A DNA stretch of 64,000 bases from Odiellus spinosus (taxonomy: Eukaryota; Arthropoda; Arachnida; Opiliones; Phalangiidae). Shown in pieces: positions 1 to 12,109 of the stretch; within the stretch, counting starts at the first letter, position 1; every line of letters starts with the position of its first letter. The notes under the pieces are model-generated. The model was not told the origin of the DNA, did no database searches, and saw only the letters and a program-made list of their open reading frames with translations. The stretch is taken from positions 15,735,459-15,799,458 of the forward strand of contig OY987233.1 in assembly GCA_963920705.1 (NCBI GenBank). Direction: 5' to 3'. Made by a program: the position numbers and the translations under genes.

Positions 1-127
1 AGCTTATTTTGATGGTAAGTTTTAAATTTTTTTCTAGTTTAATATTTGTTTGTAAGTTTATTTACTGGTGCATTACGACAAAGGAATAAATAAAGAATCG
101 CTTGTTATTAGTTGCATTCTCCCCTAG
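1..127 (+). mobile_element. MITE family A, right half, cut by the window edge
   Basis: The first bases (AGCTTATTTTGATGGTAAG, then TTTAATATTTGTTTGTAAG and TTGCATTCTCCCC) match the right arm of the palindromic family A copies at 25748, 39863 and 46961. The left arm must lie outside the window. The right end reads CTCCCCTAG instead of the CTCCCTTTAA seen in better copies, so the terminus is mutated. It is non-coding. Confidence 0.75.
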
Positions 128-1221
128 TGAAGTAAGATCGGTTTAAATTAAAAATTAGAATCTGGAGACAATAAGGTTAGGTTAGGTTAAAGTTTTCATA
201 TCACGAGCAATATAAAATAATCATTTAAAATCAACTTAACTTTAGACTTAATTTAACCGAGGGAGAAGGGGCTACCCCGCCTTAGATAGTACTACCCAGA
301 TGCAATTAAAACCAAAAAGTGGGTGGGATTGAATAAAATCTCCCGCGGAGTTGGAGCCAAAACCACTATAAATTGGTTATAATATTATATCCCAATTTAA
401 CTTGAAAGTACTAGGGAATGGGTATAAAAGTGGAATTACCGCCATTAATAGTACTGCAAAGATAACTTGGTTTAGGGTTACGTTTAATTTCACTTTGAAA
501 TGACACTGCGCGTGAAGTTAAAAATTAAAATAAACGAAAAATAAGGTTAAAGGTTAGCTATATAGATTGTGGTCTACTGCCTACTCAAGATGGAATAAAC
601 TAGAAGTGGGATTTAGGTCCAGTAACTGTCATAAACTCCTGAAAAGAGGGAAAATCTTTTGGGTGGAGAAATGGTGGGATCTCCTTGGTAACTAGAGAAT
701 GCAACGATGTCATTTGACATTTGACATACGAGACATTGCCATGAGAATTTTCCAAGATTTGTTTTTCTTTTTTATAAAAAGAAACAGTATGTCTCTTATT
801 AATTTAGGGTGAAAAAAATTAGTTTAAATTTAAATTACAAGTATTAACATGATTTACCTCCAATGTAAAAAATGTTTAACCTTTCCAATTTATACAATAT
901 TAAATAGAACATGCCATAAAATTTTAACAGAAACACACCATTTCAAATATTATTGGAGTTGCAGTCTTCGAAAGAATCTTAATGACTATTGAAAAATAGG
1001 GTTTTCCTGGGAAATTTAGATCCATTTCAAGATTATTATAGAATATAGAAATGAAGTCAAAGACCGAAATAAATCATCAAAGATGCAATTCAAAACTGGG
1101 GTTCTTTCAAAGGGAGTATGAAATGTAAAAAAAAAAAAATAACCTAAATTAATTAAACTGTAAATAAATTTCCTTGGATTAAAATTAGAATAACTTGGAT
1201 TACTTTCTCCAAAACTATCCA
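128..1221. other. Spacer, no gene recognised
   Basis: This is A+T-rich DNA without a convincing coding exon. A canonical-looking TATA box (GGGTATAAAAGTGG) lies at about 421-434 on the plus strand, but no ORF or G+C-rich region follows it. A half X-box (CCTTGGTAAC) lies at about 683-692. A 68-codon minus-strand ORF at 1016-1222 has low-complexity hydrophobic content and no family resemblance. Confidence 0.5.
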
Positions 1222-1294
1222 TTCTCTAACTTGAATTTAATAAAAATAAATTCAAAAGCTGTTCCATTTTTAGCTCCAAGTTTCCCTTTAGTAA
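1222..1294 (+). mobile_element. MITE family C, right-end fragment
   Basis: AAATTCAAAAGCTGTTCC followed by TTTTTAGCTCCAAGTTTCCC and TTTAG matches the right terminus of family C (compare 60646-61056). The matching left arm is not recognisable next to it, so this is a decayed or truncated copy. An 88-codon plus-strand ORF over it is incidental. Confidence 0.6.
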
Positions 1295-2154
1295 TTATAG
1301 TAATAAACATTACAAAGAGTTCAAGATTTTCATTTTCCAAATCAATTATTCGAATATCTCCCCGTGATTGGTTAGAATCTCAAATTGTCTTAATCCCTTT
1401 AGATAGAGCGTGTTCAAAAGAACAGCGGGGAAATTTTAACCATAAAATGGGGAAGAAATGATCTTTTAGAGAAGAAATAGATCAAAAGCAATTTTAAGGA
1501 AGCAAACAAAAGTAGGTCAAAAAATAAACCAAATAAACCCCATTTTAGTTTATTGTTGCAATAAAAAATAACCTGTTGGTTCTCATAGTACTATTTTATC
1601 AATACGAGAAACAATATAGATATCAATCCGCCGTATCTTTCAACGTGCTCCAAATAGATTAGATATTATTCTTTTTAGAAAAATTCCTAAAAACACATTT
1701 TTCATTCTCCGGAAAAACTTTCTCATTGAAAAGAAGCTAGGTTGAATAAAACCGAACCTTAGGACATATTTTGATAATAAAAATACTTTTACAATAAAAA
1801 AAAAAAGCCACTCCTCAAAACCAAAAGGAAATCATACACCACAATAAAGTTTAGTTCACACTACAAACCTGAAATTGTTTTTAAACTTTTAAGAAAGTTC
1901 AAAATATAAATTTTTGAGGTCAATTGTAAATATTTCCCTTGTCAAAATATTGAATTATTTGTTTGAAAATTTGATTTGAAAATTTTTAAAAATGATTTCA
2001 AAGAAGTAAATGTGAACGTAACTTAAGATGAAAACAATAAAAATTGATTATTGAAGCCCATGGTTTTATAATTAAATTACTACACGATTTCATCTTAAGT
2101 TTCTTATATTTCAAGACGCGATCGTCATTTAAAATATTTAAACAGAATTTTCAG

Positions 2155-2330
2155 AGCTGTTTTTATTTTTAATCAAGATGAAATTTATAACTGACCTCTT
2201 GAACTTTCACCCCATGAACTTTAACCCATAAAATGCGTCGTTTAGTTGTAGACAGGGCATTCTAAATTATGTAGCTGCCTGTTCCTGTCGAGTCTTAAAA
2301 ATTTGCCAAGGCTTAGCCGCTTAATATATA
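2155..2330 (+). repeat. Two-copy dispersed repeat (partner at 54565-54750)
   Basis: The run AATCAAGATGAAATTTATAA, then TGACCTCTTGAACTTTCA, then AACTTTAACCCATAAAATG and GCCAAGGCTTAGCCGC recurs in the same order and orientation at 54565-54750 with scattered substitutions. The order and spacing of several blocks argue for a shared ancestral repeat rather than chance. It has no coding potential and no inverted termini that I can see. Confidence 0.6.
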
Positions 2331-3049
2331 GTGTTATGAAATACCAATTAAGTGAAATACATCAAATTGTTTTGAGCAAAATACCTCGTTCAATGGACAC
2401 CTATAAGTATTAATCAGATTCATATTACACAACAAAGCGTCTCTCTTCACCTATAATTTACATCTGATAATCTATATTGAATCAAAAGTTCCTTTTTTTA
2501 TAAAAATTAATGGAAACCTCTTCATAAAGATTTGAGCATTCTCAGAATCGATAAAATAAATTATTTCTCATCCCACTAGAGGAAATCAAGGATTATTAAA
2601 AATAAAATAATAGCCCAGATATAAATTATGCCGCTGGGGAGGCAAACCTTTCTTACGAAGAGAGTAGTCGTAAACTACTAGAGATTTAAAAGTGTTGTTC
2701 CCGGACGGACTTTTCCCCTTCCCCTATACCTTTTAGGCTTTCGGGAACGAGAATGTCACGTAGAACTTCTATTATTCAAGAGAAGGGCTAATAAAGACGT
2801 AAGCCTTGGTCACAGTTACTGAAAAGCCCCTAGCTGTACATAAAAGGGAGGTACGATACCGAGGACATAAAGAACCAGAAACGGGGTTTGCTTACTCGCG
2901 AAACAACGAGTGTTGTTGACAGATAACGGATTCACGCCAGAACGGTTTTTTGAAAAATATATACACTGTTTTATAAGGGGTTTTACGTTAAGGTTTAAGT
3001 GGTTTTTACTTGTAACTGATATAATCGGATCCTGATCGCCTTGCATTAC
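2331..3049. other. Spacer, no gene recognised
   Basis: Base composition is slightly less A+T-rich at 2620-3050. A 76-codon minus-strand ORF (2816-3046) lies here but has no recognisable motif, no obvious splice sites at its ends and no neighbouring exon, so I do not call it a gene. Confidence 0.4.
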
Positions 3050-3620
3050 ATTTTGAGATGTACAAATGGATTCCTGACGTCACAAGCTTTAATTTGAGTA
3101 CTCACAAGGCATAGTTTGGCTTAGCGAAAGATCGAACTAAAAAGTTTAACGTATAAGATTTTGAGGTACTTATCAGGGTTCGTGATGTCACCAGCTTCAA
3201 TTTGATAGTTATAATAATCAAGTTAGGCTTAGCGAATTAAAAATAACATGACGGGCTTCAATTTGAGTACTCATAATAGTTATTATGGAAATCAAATTAA
3301 GTATTCGTGACCTCACTGGCTTCAATTTGAATATACACAAGCTATAATCAGGACAGTATTCAAACGAGGCTTAGCAAAATTTTAATTTTTAATTAGGTGA
3401 GTTCAACTTTAAGTAACTACGCACTGATTAACTCCATAATAGGATAAATAAAAATTCAAATGAAATGTCTGAGTATGGAGAATGCAAAAAGTTAACAAGA
3501 CATAGTTTTAACAATAGTCAAATTAGGCTTAGCCAAAAATTAAACTAATAATAGTTTGAACTGAAGTTCGTGTAAGTACTACATCAACTAACCCCATATC
3601 GTGAGTACTCAAATGAAAAG
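3050..3620. repeat. Diverged tandem array with GCTTCAATTTGAGTACTC and AGGCTTAGC
   Basis: Four to five loose units carry a block like CGTGAYRTCACNRGCTTCAA (Y, R and N for variable bases), then TTTGAGTACTCA, then a GGCTTAGCGAA-type block. Examples start near 3070, 3180, 3250, 3310 and 3470. Spacing is about 70-140 bases and irregular, so the array is old. The first unit contains a perfect CRE octamer (3075-3082). Confidence 0.5.
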
Positions 3621-4465
3621 TCTCAACGAGAAGAATACGAATTTACGACTCTAAGTTTAAATTTACGTCCTTCTGGAGAAATCCAAACTTATAAAACTAA
3701 AAAATATTTTGAATCCCGTTATTAATATTCCTTAAACAAACAAAGTTACGAGGGTCCCAAATTTAATATGTTCCTTTTATCCAAAACAATTGAACCGTAT
3801 CAAAATATAATTTTGGCGAATCTAGGGTCCTTTGAGAAACCCCATCTCCATTCTGAAGTATCAAAAATAGCATTTTTGGATGCAAATGGTTAGTATGTTT
3901 TTATTCCATTCATTTCTTAAATAAACAAAACTAAACTGAAATTTCTGCGGTTGAGAAACTAATTTTTTTTTTTTTTTATTTGAAGTCGGTATATATATTT
4001 ATCCCAACTCTTGGTTCCAATGTCAATATAATTTGACATTCTTTGCTAAAAACAGAATATATAGAGGTACATGTTAATAATAACAGTGTGGCATATGTTA
4101 ATATTAACAAAGTAAAATATTTTTCAATTCTAAGTGGGTTCAAAAATAAAATAAAAAAATGAAACTGAGATCTTATTAGATTTCTTGAATAAATGTTTGC
4201 ATTAATACAATGATTATTAACCACAAAAACTTGAAGATCTCTTAAGTGTTAAACCCCATAAGTGGGCCTGAAATTTTTATCAAATATGAGTGAAAATAGC
4301 CTTAAAGTTTGGCTGTCACCATTTATTTTTCGCAAATTTTTCTTCATTCTAGAACATATTTACCAATAATTTTCATACAAAAGGTGATACCTTCTTGATT
4401 AAAATAGACAGGCAATTTGACTCAATTCGGGCCTTCTCAAATTGATCTCGCGCCAATTTAATCTT
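3621..4465. other. Spacer, no gene recognised
   Basis: It contains a 17-base T run near 3963, and an 82-codon minus-strand ORF (3976-4224) made of hydrophobic A+T-rich codons that I regard as chance. The segment near 4400-4460 (GGCAATTTGACTCAATTC, then CGCGCCAATTTAATC) resembles 45825-45890 and is probably the outer part of the palindromic element that follows. Confidence 0.4.
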
Positions 4466-4766
4466 TAGACAAGCCCTCTTATATTTTATCAATGCCAGTG
4501 CACGCGAAAAAAAATTATTCTAAAGTGGGGAAATTTAGTTCTCCAATTTTCCACTAGAGAGCGCGATTAACCAAAGATTTTACAGACGAGTCTCTCCCGT
4601 TACCGTGGCAACCCAACATAGTAACGTTTCCTATAGGGTTGCCACGGTAACGGGAGAGACGCGTCCGCAAAATTGCTGAATCATCCCGCCACCTATCGAG
4701 AAAAATGACATTCTTATACAAGCTTCAGGAGCGTGTACTGCTTTTGATAAAATATAGGAGGCGTTG
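4466..4766. mobile_element. Palindromic element G with an X-box pair at its centre
   Basis: This is an imperfect palindrome of about 0.3 kb. The outer arms are GCCCTCTTATATTTTATCAA near 4475 and its reverse complement near 4745. The inner arms are a near-perfect 25-bp inverted repeat at about 4589-4613 and 4637-4662. Each inner arm contains a 14-mer fitting the RFX X-box pattern: GTTACCGTGGCAAC at 4599-4612 and GTTGCCACGGTAAC at 4638-4651. A partial relative lies at 45815-45890. It is non-coding, probably a foldback or MITE. Confidence 0.6.
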
Positions 4767-4954
4767 CTTTAGAAATCCAAAAATTTCAGAGACTGTTTTT
4801 ACACACGAGTGACGTCAGTTTTACTTCTCATTTCAATGTGCTCCAATAGAATATTGAAATAAATCGCCTAATTTGGTCAAAAAAGGTCCATTTTTGTTTC
4901 TTAAAAATTTGGAAGATCATTTTACTGTCTTGGTCATTTTTTAAGTCATGTTTT

Positions 4955-5034
4955 TTAACGATATTTTCGAAAACTCTACTGAATTCTATTTGGACTCATG
5001 AAAAATACGTCACAGCTTCACTTTAACAAAAGAG
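4955..5034 (-). mobile_element. MITE family B, terminal fragment
   Basis: TTTTTTAACGATATTTTCGA, then TCATGAAAAATACGTCACAG and CTTCACTTTAA match the TTAA-proximal end of family B. The rest of the element is missing. Confidence 0.7.
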
Positions 5035-5300
5035 GATCCCAAAAAAATAGTAAATTGTGTTAGCTCAAATGTGAGTAAAAACCTTTTAAGTTCTAACGGT
5101 CACTAGTTTAGTACCGCACTTAAGAAATCTTGACCGATGGACCAAAGACTATTTGACATCGAATTAAGTCCTTTTGTGGCACAAAAGGAAATCAAACGAC
5201 GCTATTTAAGACAGGTTTTACTTTCAGGTTCGATTGACCATCTACTTGTACAACTGCCCAAAATATAACATATACTTCATAGCGTTATCAAAGTAATGGA

Positions 5301-5808
5301 TTAAAGTGATGCTACACCCATTTAGTTTCAAATTAATATTAATGTTAAAGTAATTTTTCCAGTTTGATTTGACTTCTAAGGAGTTTTATTCTAGATTAAG
5401 TACTTTCAGGAGAGCGACGGCACGAAATAATCCATATCATGTGCCAGGTAGATATGGTTTTGATAATTTCTACTTCGCGTGTATTATTTGCCGTTAGAGG
5501 ACGATTATGAACGCCATATTTTGTTATTCATATTTATTTATTACGATAGGTGTCCATTGTTAATTGCAAAAATCAACTGTAGGCTCAATAATAGCGAAAT
5601 GACGAGGTCTTAGTGATGACGTAGTATCACTAGTATTTTTATTTTAAAAATCTACGAACGGCGATTATAAAATATATATTTTTACTGTCGCGGTAAATTT
5701 TTCTACGCTAAATATGTATATTTTTAATCGTTTTTTAACGATCTTCCCGAAAATGCTACTCAAATTCTATTTGGAAGTCACGAAAATTCGGAAATAGCAT
5801 CACTTTAA
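5301..5808 (-). mobile_element. MITE family B copy interrupted by a family D fragment
   Basis: The left end TTAAAGTGATGCTACACCC and the right end GCATCACTTTAA mark both termini, each with TTAA. Between them are family B landmarks: GATTAAGTACTTTC, ATAGCGAAATGACG, TGATGACGTAGTATC, TTTTACTGTCGCGGTAA and CGTTTTTTAACGATC. The stretch at about 5455-5570 is foreign to B and includes GCCGTTAGAGGACG, the hallmark of family D. This suggests an insertion between the TATCATGTGCC and AATCAACTGTAGGCTC landmarks. Confidence 0.75.
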
Positions 5809-6844
5809 TTTTTTTGTCCTTGTACGTGGGTGTAAAAAGCGTTCGTAGATAACGATATTTTCTCTCTGTTCGTTCAATTCATTTAAAACAATGAAGAAAC
5901 AGGCGGAGAAACGAAGATTATGTCTAAGTGACGTCATTATAAGTACTTTCATCCTTCCAGGTCTACTGCCTTTGATCTTCATTGCTTCTAAACAAATGAA
6001 CGAAGTCTCCATTAAACTCTCGACGTAGTTTGTACCTGACAGACGGATGAAATGACGTCACTCTCGTTTCAAGAGAGGTAATTGTTACAACTACATTTGT
6101 CTATCAATTTTATCATTAGATATTACTCCGCCATATAATTCGCTTCATTGCAGTTTGACTTTGAACATATCTAATCTATAAATAGAACCGTAGAGGAAGC
6201 GAGTAGTTTTTTCATCAATGACCTTTAAACTTTCCTACTTTTAAATAAAATTAACAATATGGCTTTAACGTTTCGTGACCAAATTAATTTTAAATTGGAT
6301 TAATTAATAACTTGTGATTATTATTATTATATCATAAAAAAGAATGTTTAAACTCAATTTAGGTTAAAATTAAAATTAAATATAATATTATAATTCACCA
6401 TACCTCCAGCAATTCAGTTTTCCCATCTTTAAACACATGATTTTTGTAGCCAAGGCTTAGCCACAGTTAAATTTTAAATCAATATCAATTGGGAATATTC
6501 ACAATTAAAATATTAATAACTTAATTATTATTAACTTCTAAATACCGAATTCATAGTTAAATGCTAGATTTAATTTAATTACTAAGGCTTAAATATTAAG
6601 TTAAATAATTACTGCATATCTTTTTATTCCAATAAAATTTGTGAAACTGTCGTTGAACTCATTGTATAGCAGACTACATTAAAAGTATGCGCATGCTCTG
6701 TTAATCGTTTACGATATCAATTGGTCAATAAACAACAAATCTGAGATTCCGTATTTAGATAATGCTGTACTTATTCAGGAAATATTTATTTTTTTAAAAT
6801 ACACTTAACTTTGTTAATAATTAAAGAAGAGATGCAAATAATAT
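5809..6844. other. Spacer with two CRE octamers, no gene recognised
   Basis: Perfect TGACGTCA octamers lie at 5929-5936 and 6053-6060. A 70-codon minus-strand ORF (5800-6012) overlaps the first; it has no splice-site support or motif. The remainder, 6250-6800, is very A+T-rich and featureless to my reading. Confidence 0.4.
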
Positions 6845-7250
6845 ATGACGTAGTTAATTTCTGGAAAGTAATTAACGATAATTTTCATAGCAACGGTAGA
6901 ACACTTTCTGGATTAAGTACTTTTACGAAAAAGACCGCGCGAAATCGACCTTATCACGTGTTCAGAAAGCACGAGAATAAACTGTAAGCTCTACAAAGCA
7001 TTGATGTGCATCTTCACAGAGAAGCAGAGACTACACTTCGAGAAGCATGCCCATTAATGCTACAAAGCGACCACGATGACGTAGTATAGCGGGGAATTTT
7101 TATTTTAAATACTTCTAAAATAGCGTTTATAAAATATCTATTTTTACTGTCGCGGTAATTGTTTCTAAGACATATGTATATATATATTTGGAATCGTTTT
7201 TTAGCGATCTTTCCGAAATTTCTACTCAATTTCCAGCGTGACTTTAGTTA
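6845..7250 (-). mobile_element. MITE family B, partial, with internal insertion
   Basis: Landmarks in order are ATGACGTAGTTAATTTCTGG, ATTAACGATAATTTTCAT, GATTAAGTACTTTTACG, AAGACCGCGCGAAA, then about 70 unrelated bases (7000-7070), GATGACGTAGTAT, GGGGAATTTTTATTTTAAA, TACTGTCGCGGTAA and TTTTTTAGCGATCTTTCCG. The right terminus is eroded. A 71-codon ORF over it is a by-product. Confidence 0.75.
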
Positions 7251-7631
7251 AATGATAAAAATCCACCTTAATGAGTAAATTGTAAATCTTAAATTGAAGT
7301 TTTCTTATAAATGGTGATTTTAAAACAAAGAAAAGGTATTCCGGTAATTGAATAAAACGTTCAATGAAAATAAAATTGAATGTTTCTGGCTTTTCTGTTT
7401 CCTCGCAAAGGTTAGAATCTTTTCTACCGATCATCATTCAAAAAGCTTATGGGATAGAAACCGGAAGTCAGGATTTCTCGCTCCCTTAGCACGAGTCAGA
7501 GCCTCTAAAACCGGAAATTTCGTTCCAACGTTCAAATGGGAATGAAGCTTTATAACAAAACTTTTCCACCTCGCGTTCGCAAAGTCGATTTAGAAATTTT
7601 CGGATTTCAAAAATAGTGAAAAGAATAACAA
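7251..7631. other. Spacer, no gene recognised
   Basis: Overlapping short ORFs occur on both strands (7222-7437 minus, 7348-7545 plus). Around 7440-7550 the G+C content rises and ACCGGAAGTC and ACCGGAAATT, ETS-like motifs, occur, but nothing downstream looks like a gene. Confidence 0.3.
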
Positions 7632-7964
7632 TTAAAGGGATAGTATCACGTCATTTATTTTAAAGGGAGAATGAAAACTAATAACTTATTTTTTATTTTG
7701 ATTCCATATCGTTTAATTAGTAATATAATTATATAATATATACTAATTAATTTAATTTACCGCGTTGCGTGTTTACTTTAAATAGTCTCCCCCGAATAGC
7801 GTGTGATGTCATAAAATTGTCATGTCAATATTTCAATATCTAATAGAGGTTTATTTCTACGGTAGGTATGTTAAAAAATTATTCAAAAGAACAACCACTT
7901 ATATTTTTAACTTGTTCATTGAACACAACGAAATTGTGACAAAATTGTATAACTATCCCTTTAG
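7632..7964. mobile_element. Candidate TTAAAGGGATAGT element (family J)
   Basis: TTAAAGGGATAGTATCACG at 7632 and AACTATCCCTTTAGAG ending near 7965 form matching short inverted ends, and the left end carries TTAA. A second TTAAAGGGAGAATGAAA end lies inside at about 7661, so two elements may be nested. No internal coding is seen; a 68-codon ORF crosses the right end. Confidence 0.4.
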
Positions 7965-8975
7965 AGATGATATCGAAACTTTTGTTATCATTATAAGAAA
8001 AGTGTTTCAAAATATTTTGAAGCTATAATCATTTGTTTTCCAAACTTTGGCGTTTTAGATATTTTATACGAATAGATTTAAGTCAGATATGGTAATATTT
8101 CGAAAACTTCTTGAATCTGTTAGAATAAGAAATTCTGTAGTTAATAATTTTGGCAATATTTGGTTATATTTTCTGGGAAAACCTAAATTGGTTCATAGGA
8201 TTGAACGTGCTGCAAATTCAGTGTATAAATATTGAAATTACATAGTCATATACAGCTTTCCTTTAAAGATTGCATTGATTTATTTCAGATATGAAAAAAA
8301 TCTTGTTCAAGAACTTTATCTTCCCTTTAATATAATTTGAGGTAAAATTGAAACTAATTAGTTACGCAACATCACAATAAAATTCTCTTAATTTATTTAA
8401 AAGAAACAGAAATTAAAATTTCACTCCCTTGACCCTTTTTAAACGAAAATAGTATAAACGTCAACTTAACATGAAACTAATTTAATATTATAAAAACCGG
8501 TTTTCTACGTAGATTTACTATCAGGTTAGGTGGTCGCTAAAAGAAATTGCTACCTTGACACGGGAAAAAAACCGCGATAAAAGCTAAATTAGGTTTGATG
8601 ACGTCATAGCCGTAAACTCCACCCACAACTAACTTCCAATAACATCAGAAGAAACGGCTAGAAAAGTATTAAGGTTATTTTTTCTTTTAAGGGTATATGT
8701 TTTTTTCTCTTTCTAGACAGCTTGAGCTTTTCCACTGAAATGGTTGCATGCATTTTTTATTTTTCGCTTCGGTTTTAGCCTGATTGAAAAACAGCAGCGC
8801 AGCTGAATCAAATATTGATGATACATGACGAAAAAAAAGGCTAAACTTAGAATCCAAATAAGTAAAATTACAGGCGTATTTATGATTCTTTGCTTATAAA
8901 TTTTATAGTAGTTTTGTAGTTATTAATATTTCAATTAAATTTGTTAATTTTCTTTTTTTCGTTAAATTTGTAATT
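7965..8975. other. Spacer with one CRE octamer, no gene recognised
   Basis: There is a perfect TGACGTCA at 8599-8606. From 8530 to 8800 the sequence is slightly richer in G+C, with ACACGGGAAAAAAACCGCG and CAGCAGCGCAGCTG. No ORF or splice structure supports a gene. Confidence 0.4.
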
Positions 8976-9176
8976 AAAGATGACGTATTATGCGGGGAAT
9001 TTTTATTTTAAAAATTTTGAAAAAGACGATTATAAAATAGGTATTTTTATTGTCGCGGTAATTTTGTTCTATGACATATGTTTATATATTTTGAATCGTT
9101 TTTTAATGATTTTTCCAAAAATGGTACTCAATTTCCATTTGGAGTTTATGAAAAATCCGTGACAGCCTCACTTTAA
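8976..9176 (-). mobile_element. MITE family B, right-half copy
   Basis: This runs from AGATGACGTATTATGCGGGG to the intact terminus CCGTGACAGCCTCACTTTAA. It keeps ATTGTCGCGGTAATTTTG and TGAATCGTTTTTTAATG. The left half is absent. Confidence 0.85.
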
Positions 9177-10600
9177 ATTACTGGTTTGACCCGAATTAGG
9201 TAAATACACATTTTTAAGAGTACAGAACCCAACTAGTTTTTGTATATTAATACTTTTGCAACATCTGGCAAAAAAAAACCTTGTATCTAAACATAAAAAT
9301 GACCCAAAAATAAGTACATTGCAATTGCGTATCGGAAAAAATATGAAAAGTAAGAAAATACATAGCGATTTTTGTGGCATATGCACTTATTTTTATCGGA
9401 AAAAACCCAAATAAAAGAGCAGAAAAACCACATCGGTTTCAGTCTTGATAGGTATTCCCAATCTCAAGAAAATGTACCATTTTATTACGTAGATTTGATT
9501 GAATTTCTAGAATATAAAATTTTTAACAACATGTGGAACCATTTTCCTTTCAATATCCATTTATATTTAGTTACAACTTTGAAATGAATCATCATTCCAT
9601 TACACAAACAAGTTTTCTAATGGGAATTCAAACCCATTCCAAGATTGTGTCATAATATATCTATAAAGAAAAGGCTAAACCTTTGCTTAAAATCGAGAAA
9701 ATGGTACGATTTATATACCTTAAGCCTTGGCTCAATATATAAATACAACATTAAACTATCTAAGTTTACGTTAGGCTTAGACGGTTTTCGCGCCAAAAAG
9801 GTCACACTAAGCCTAACACCACGAATAAATGTTCTTTAAAACGTATTCTTCGAGAGTCCTGGCTGAGAAAAATTAAGTACTTGAGAAGTTTTCTCTTAAG
9901 CCTTGGCAACCAATAAAGGCTCATTGATGATCCCTACTTGAACAATTTTACGTAAAGTTTCAGAACTATATATAGTCTTTGAGAAAAAGAAGCAATAAAA
10001 GATGATAAAGTTCTGCATAATTTACTAAAGAGCTACCAGAAATAATGTTTTCATGAGCTAAGCCTAACTTGGGCCTAACGCAACACTGCACGCGAGAGAA
10101 TCATTAAGTCTCTTGGATTTTTCGCGGCTTGTTAAGAGTTGTTACAAGGTTTCCATAATGGTTGGTTTAGGTTCAAGTCAATGGGGAATTTATTCTATCT
10201 GACTGTATAGTTCTATTTTTGACCTATTTTTTTCTCGTGGTTCAGAATAAATGCGATTTCATAATCTAGTGGGAAATTTGGGCGCGAAATTGAGATTTTA
10301 ATGACGTATAATGATGTAGAGTTTGTAAATGTTTAGCGCTTATTTTGAAGCTTGATTAGCTCTGGGAATTTTGGGTAATGATGCATTGTTTGTCGTGTAC
10401 AAATTGAAGTTTAGACTTGTTAATATTACGCTGATAAATGGAGTTCGTTAAATTTAAAGGTATAGTGTAAATTATCGTGAAAATTATAATTTACCTAGAA
10501 AACATTATCAGGTCAATTTCACTTCAATTTGAGCATTCGTGTTAAGAGACTTCTAAAATTAGCGTAATTATGCAAATTGATAAATTATGAAAATAATTAT
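9177..10600. other. Spacer, no gene recognised
   Basis: Short ORFs (9168-9386 minus, 9372-9587 plus, 9645-9839 plus) have no domain character. Several copies of the TTAGGCTTAG/CTAAGCCTAA motif occur (about 9770, 9806, 10056). Confidence 0.4.
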
Positions 10601-10766
10601 TGCCTTGTAGACTCGTAGACGATTTAAATAGTTAAACTTTGACCTCTTTCATCGATTTATTAGCTTTTAATTCAAAAAGATTGAAAATATATATTTGCCA
10701 TTTTTATAATTTTACCAGAACAGACTGTAAATTACTATTACCCTGGTAATTTAGAACTCTAGTTAC
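10601..10766 (+). repeat. Two-copy dispersed repeat (partner at 17594-17757)
   Basis: GACTCGTAGACGATTTAAAT, GTTAAACTTTGACCTCTTTC, AATTTTACCAGA and TTACCCTGGTAATTTA recur in the same order, orientation and similar spacing at 17594-17757. A shorter relative of the final block lies near 21530-21580. It is non-coding. Confidence 0.6.
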
Positions 10767-11164
10767 TCAAGACGAAGATAATTTCATAATTAAAGTCATA
10801 AGCCTTTTTCTCAATTTCGTTTTTCTCTTACAGACGACCCAACCGGAAGTACAAATTTGTTTCTCGACTAATCCCAAGATCCAGAATTCCAGTTAATCCA
10901 TATTTCCATAAGTATAATCGTCTTTAGGACTTGGCACAATAAATTAAAAAAGAAAATGGATTATGGGTAAAAAAGATTACAGATACAAATTAAATATTAA
11001 TTCGGATATTTGATGCTTGGTTTATCTTGACGAAATCAATTTCATCAAAAATAAATTAAAGACAAGCCGATCTGCCTCTCCCCGTAGAAAAAAATGTTCT
11101 TAAAGGCACGTGATATAACCAACCAATAAAAACTCAGGTTAATATTTCCCCGGGAATTTCTCAA
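10767..11164. other. Spacer, nothing recognised
   Basis: A+T-rich DNA with no ORF, repeat family or motif that I can support. Confidence 0.3.
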
Positions 11165-11452
11165 GTCTGAAGCAGACTTACAGTTGATTCTGGCGTGTGA
11201 TATGGTCTCTTTAGCGCGTTCTTTTTCGTAAAAGTATTTAATTCAGAAATTGAACTATCTTAAATATGAAAATTAACGTTAATTCATAATACACCACGTC
11301 ATTTATAGGAAAATAATTACCTATATAATTTTAAACTTTAAATTTTGAAGTTTCGTAAGAACGAGTCAACCCCGAGGCGTTTTAATATTATGATAAACTA
11401 AATATATAACCCATAAACATTCAAATAAAAAATGGTGACAAGCTCACTTTAA
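11165..11452 (+). mobile_element. MITE family B, decayed partial copy
   Basis: In the plus orientation of the 31561 copy it shows TTACAGTTGATTCTGG, TTCTTTTTCGTAAAAGTA, TTTTGAAGTTTCGTAAGAAC, GGCGTTTTAATATTATGA and the end ATGGTGACAAGCTCACTTTA. It is heavily mutated but collinear. Confidence 0.7.
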
Positions 11453-12109
11453 ATAAAATTCAAAAACTACTTTTATTTATGACGTTTAAACATTGTATTA
11501 TCCCGCCAAATATTCCACACAAAACTCTTCCTTGGAAGAAAATAAATAAATCAGAATTTGCAACTCTTTTTCCAAAACGTGAGGTTTCCAAGGGTAACAT
11601 TTTTAGGCTTAAAAATGTCAGGCTAACCTCAATACTTAGATAATAGATTAAAAGCCTTCCATAACGCTACAAGGTGTCACTGACCCCCCGAGGGTGTAAA
11701 TCGCAACGATTAATCTTACACCTGTATCAAAAAGTAAATTGTCTAGCGACCCCGAGGAAAAATGAGGAAAAATCGAAAAAGATTTCGTGATTTCACTGAC
11801 GATTTGTACCTCAAATTGTCACCCAGGCACGAACGATCTAAATGTTTGAACAAAAGTTGAAAAATAAGAGTAGCGGACAACGAATAAAAAGTAATAACTA
11901 ACGAGCGTAGTAGTATAGTTCTAAACTTCTCATTATGCAAAAGGCGACTAATATTCTAGAGATTACGTTGCACCTAGGTTGCAAGGTGAACCCGAGGCAC
12001 AATATTTCGAAACCTATACGCTCTATCGAACACCGGGCTGAAACAAAGGGAGGTTGAAATATTTTAACAAAATTTGCAAATAATTTAGGTTTGAAATATA
12101 GTTTTAATT
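11453..12109. other. Spacer with repeated CCCGAGG motif
   Basis: The short motif AAGGTG(T/A)(C/A)...CCCGAGG occurs near 11670-11693 and 11979-11997, with CGACCCCGAGG at about 11748 and CAACCCCGAGG at about 11368. A 65-codon minus-strand ORF (11743-11940) has no support. Confidence 0.35.

Noticed and set aside
421-434. TATA box GGGTATAAAAGTGG as a gene start
   Set aside because: No ORF, G+C rise or splice donor follows within several hundred bases; a single TATA-like string in A+T-rich DNA is expected.
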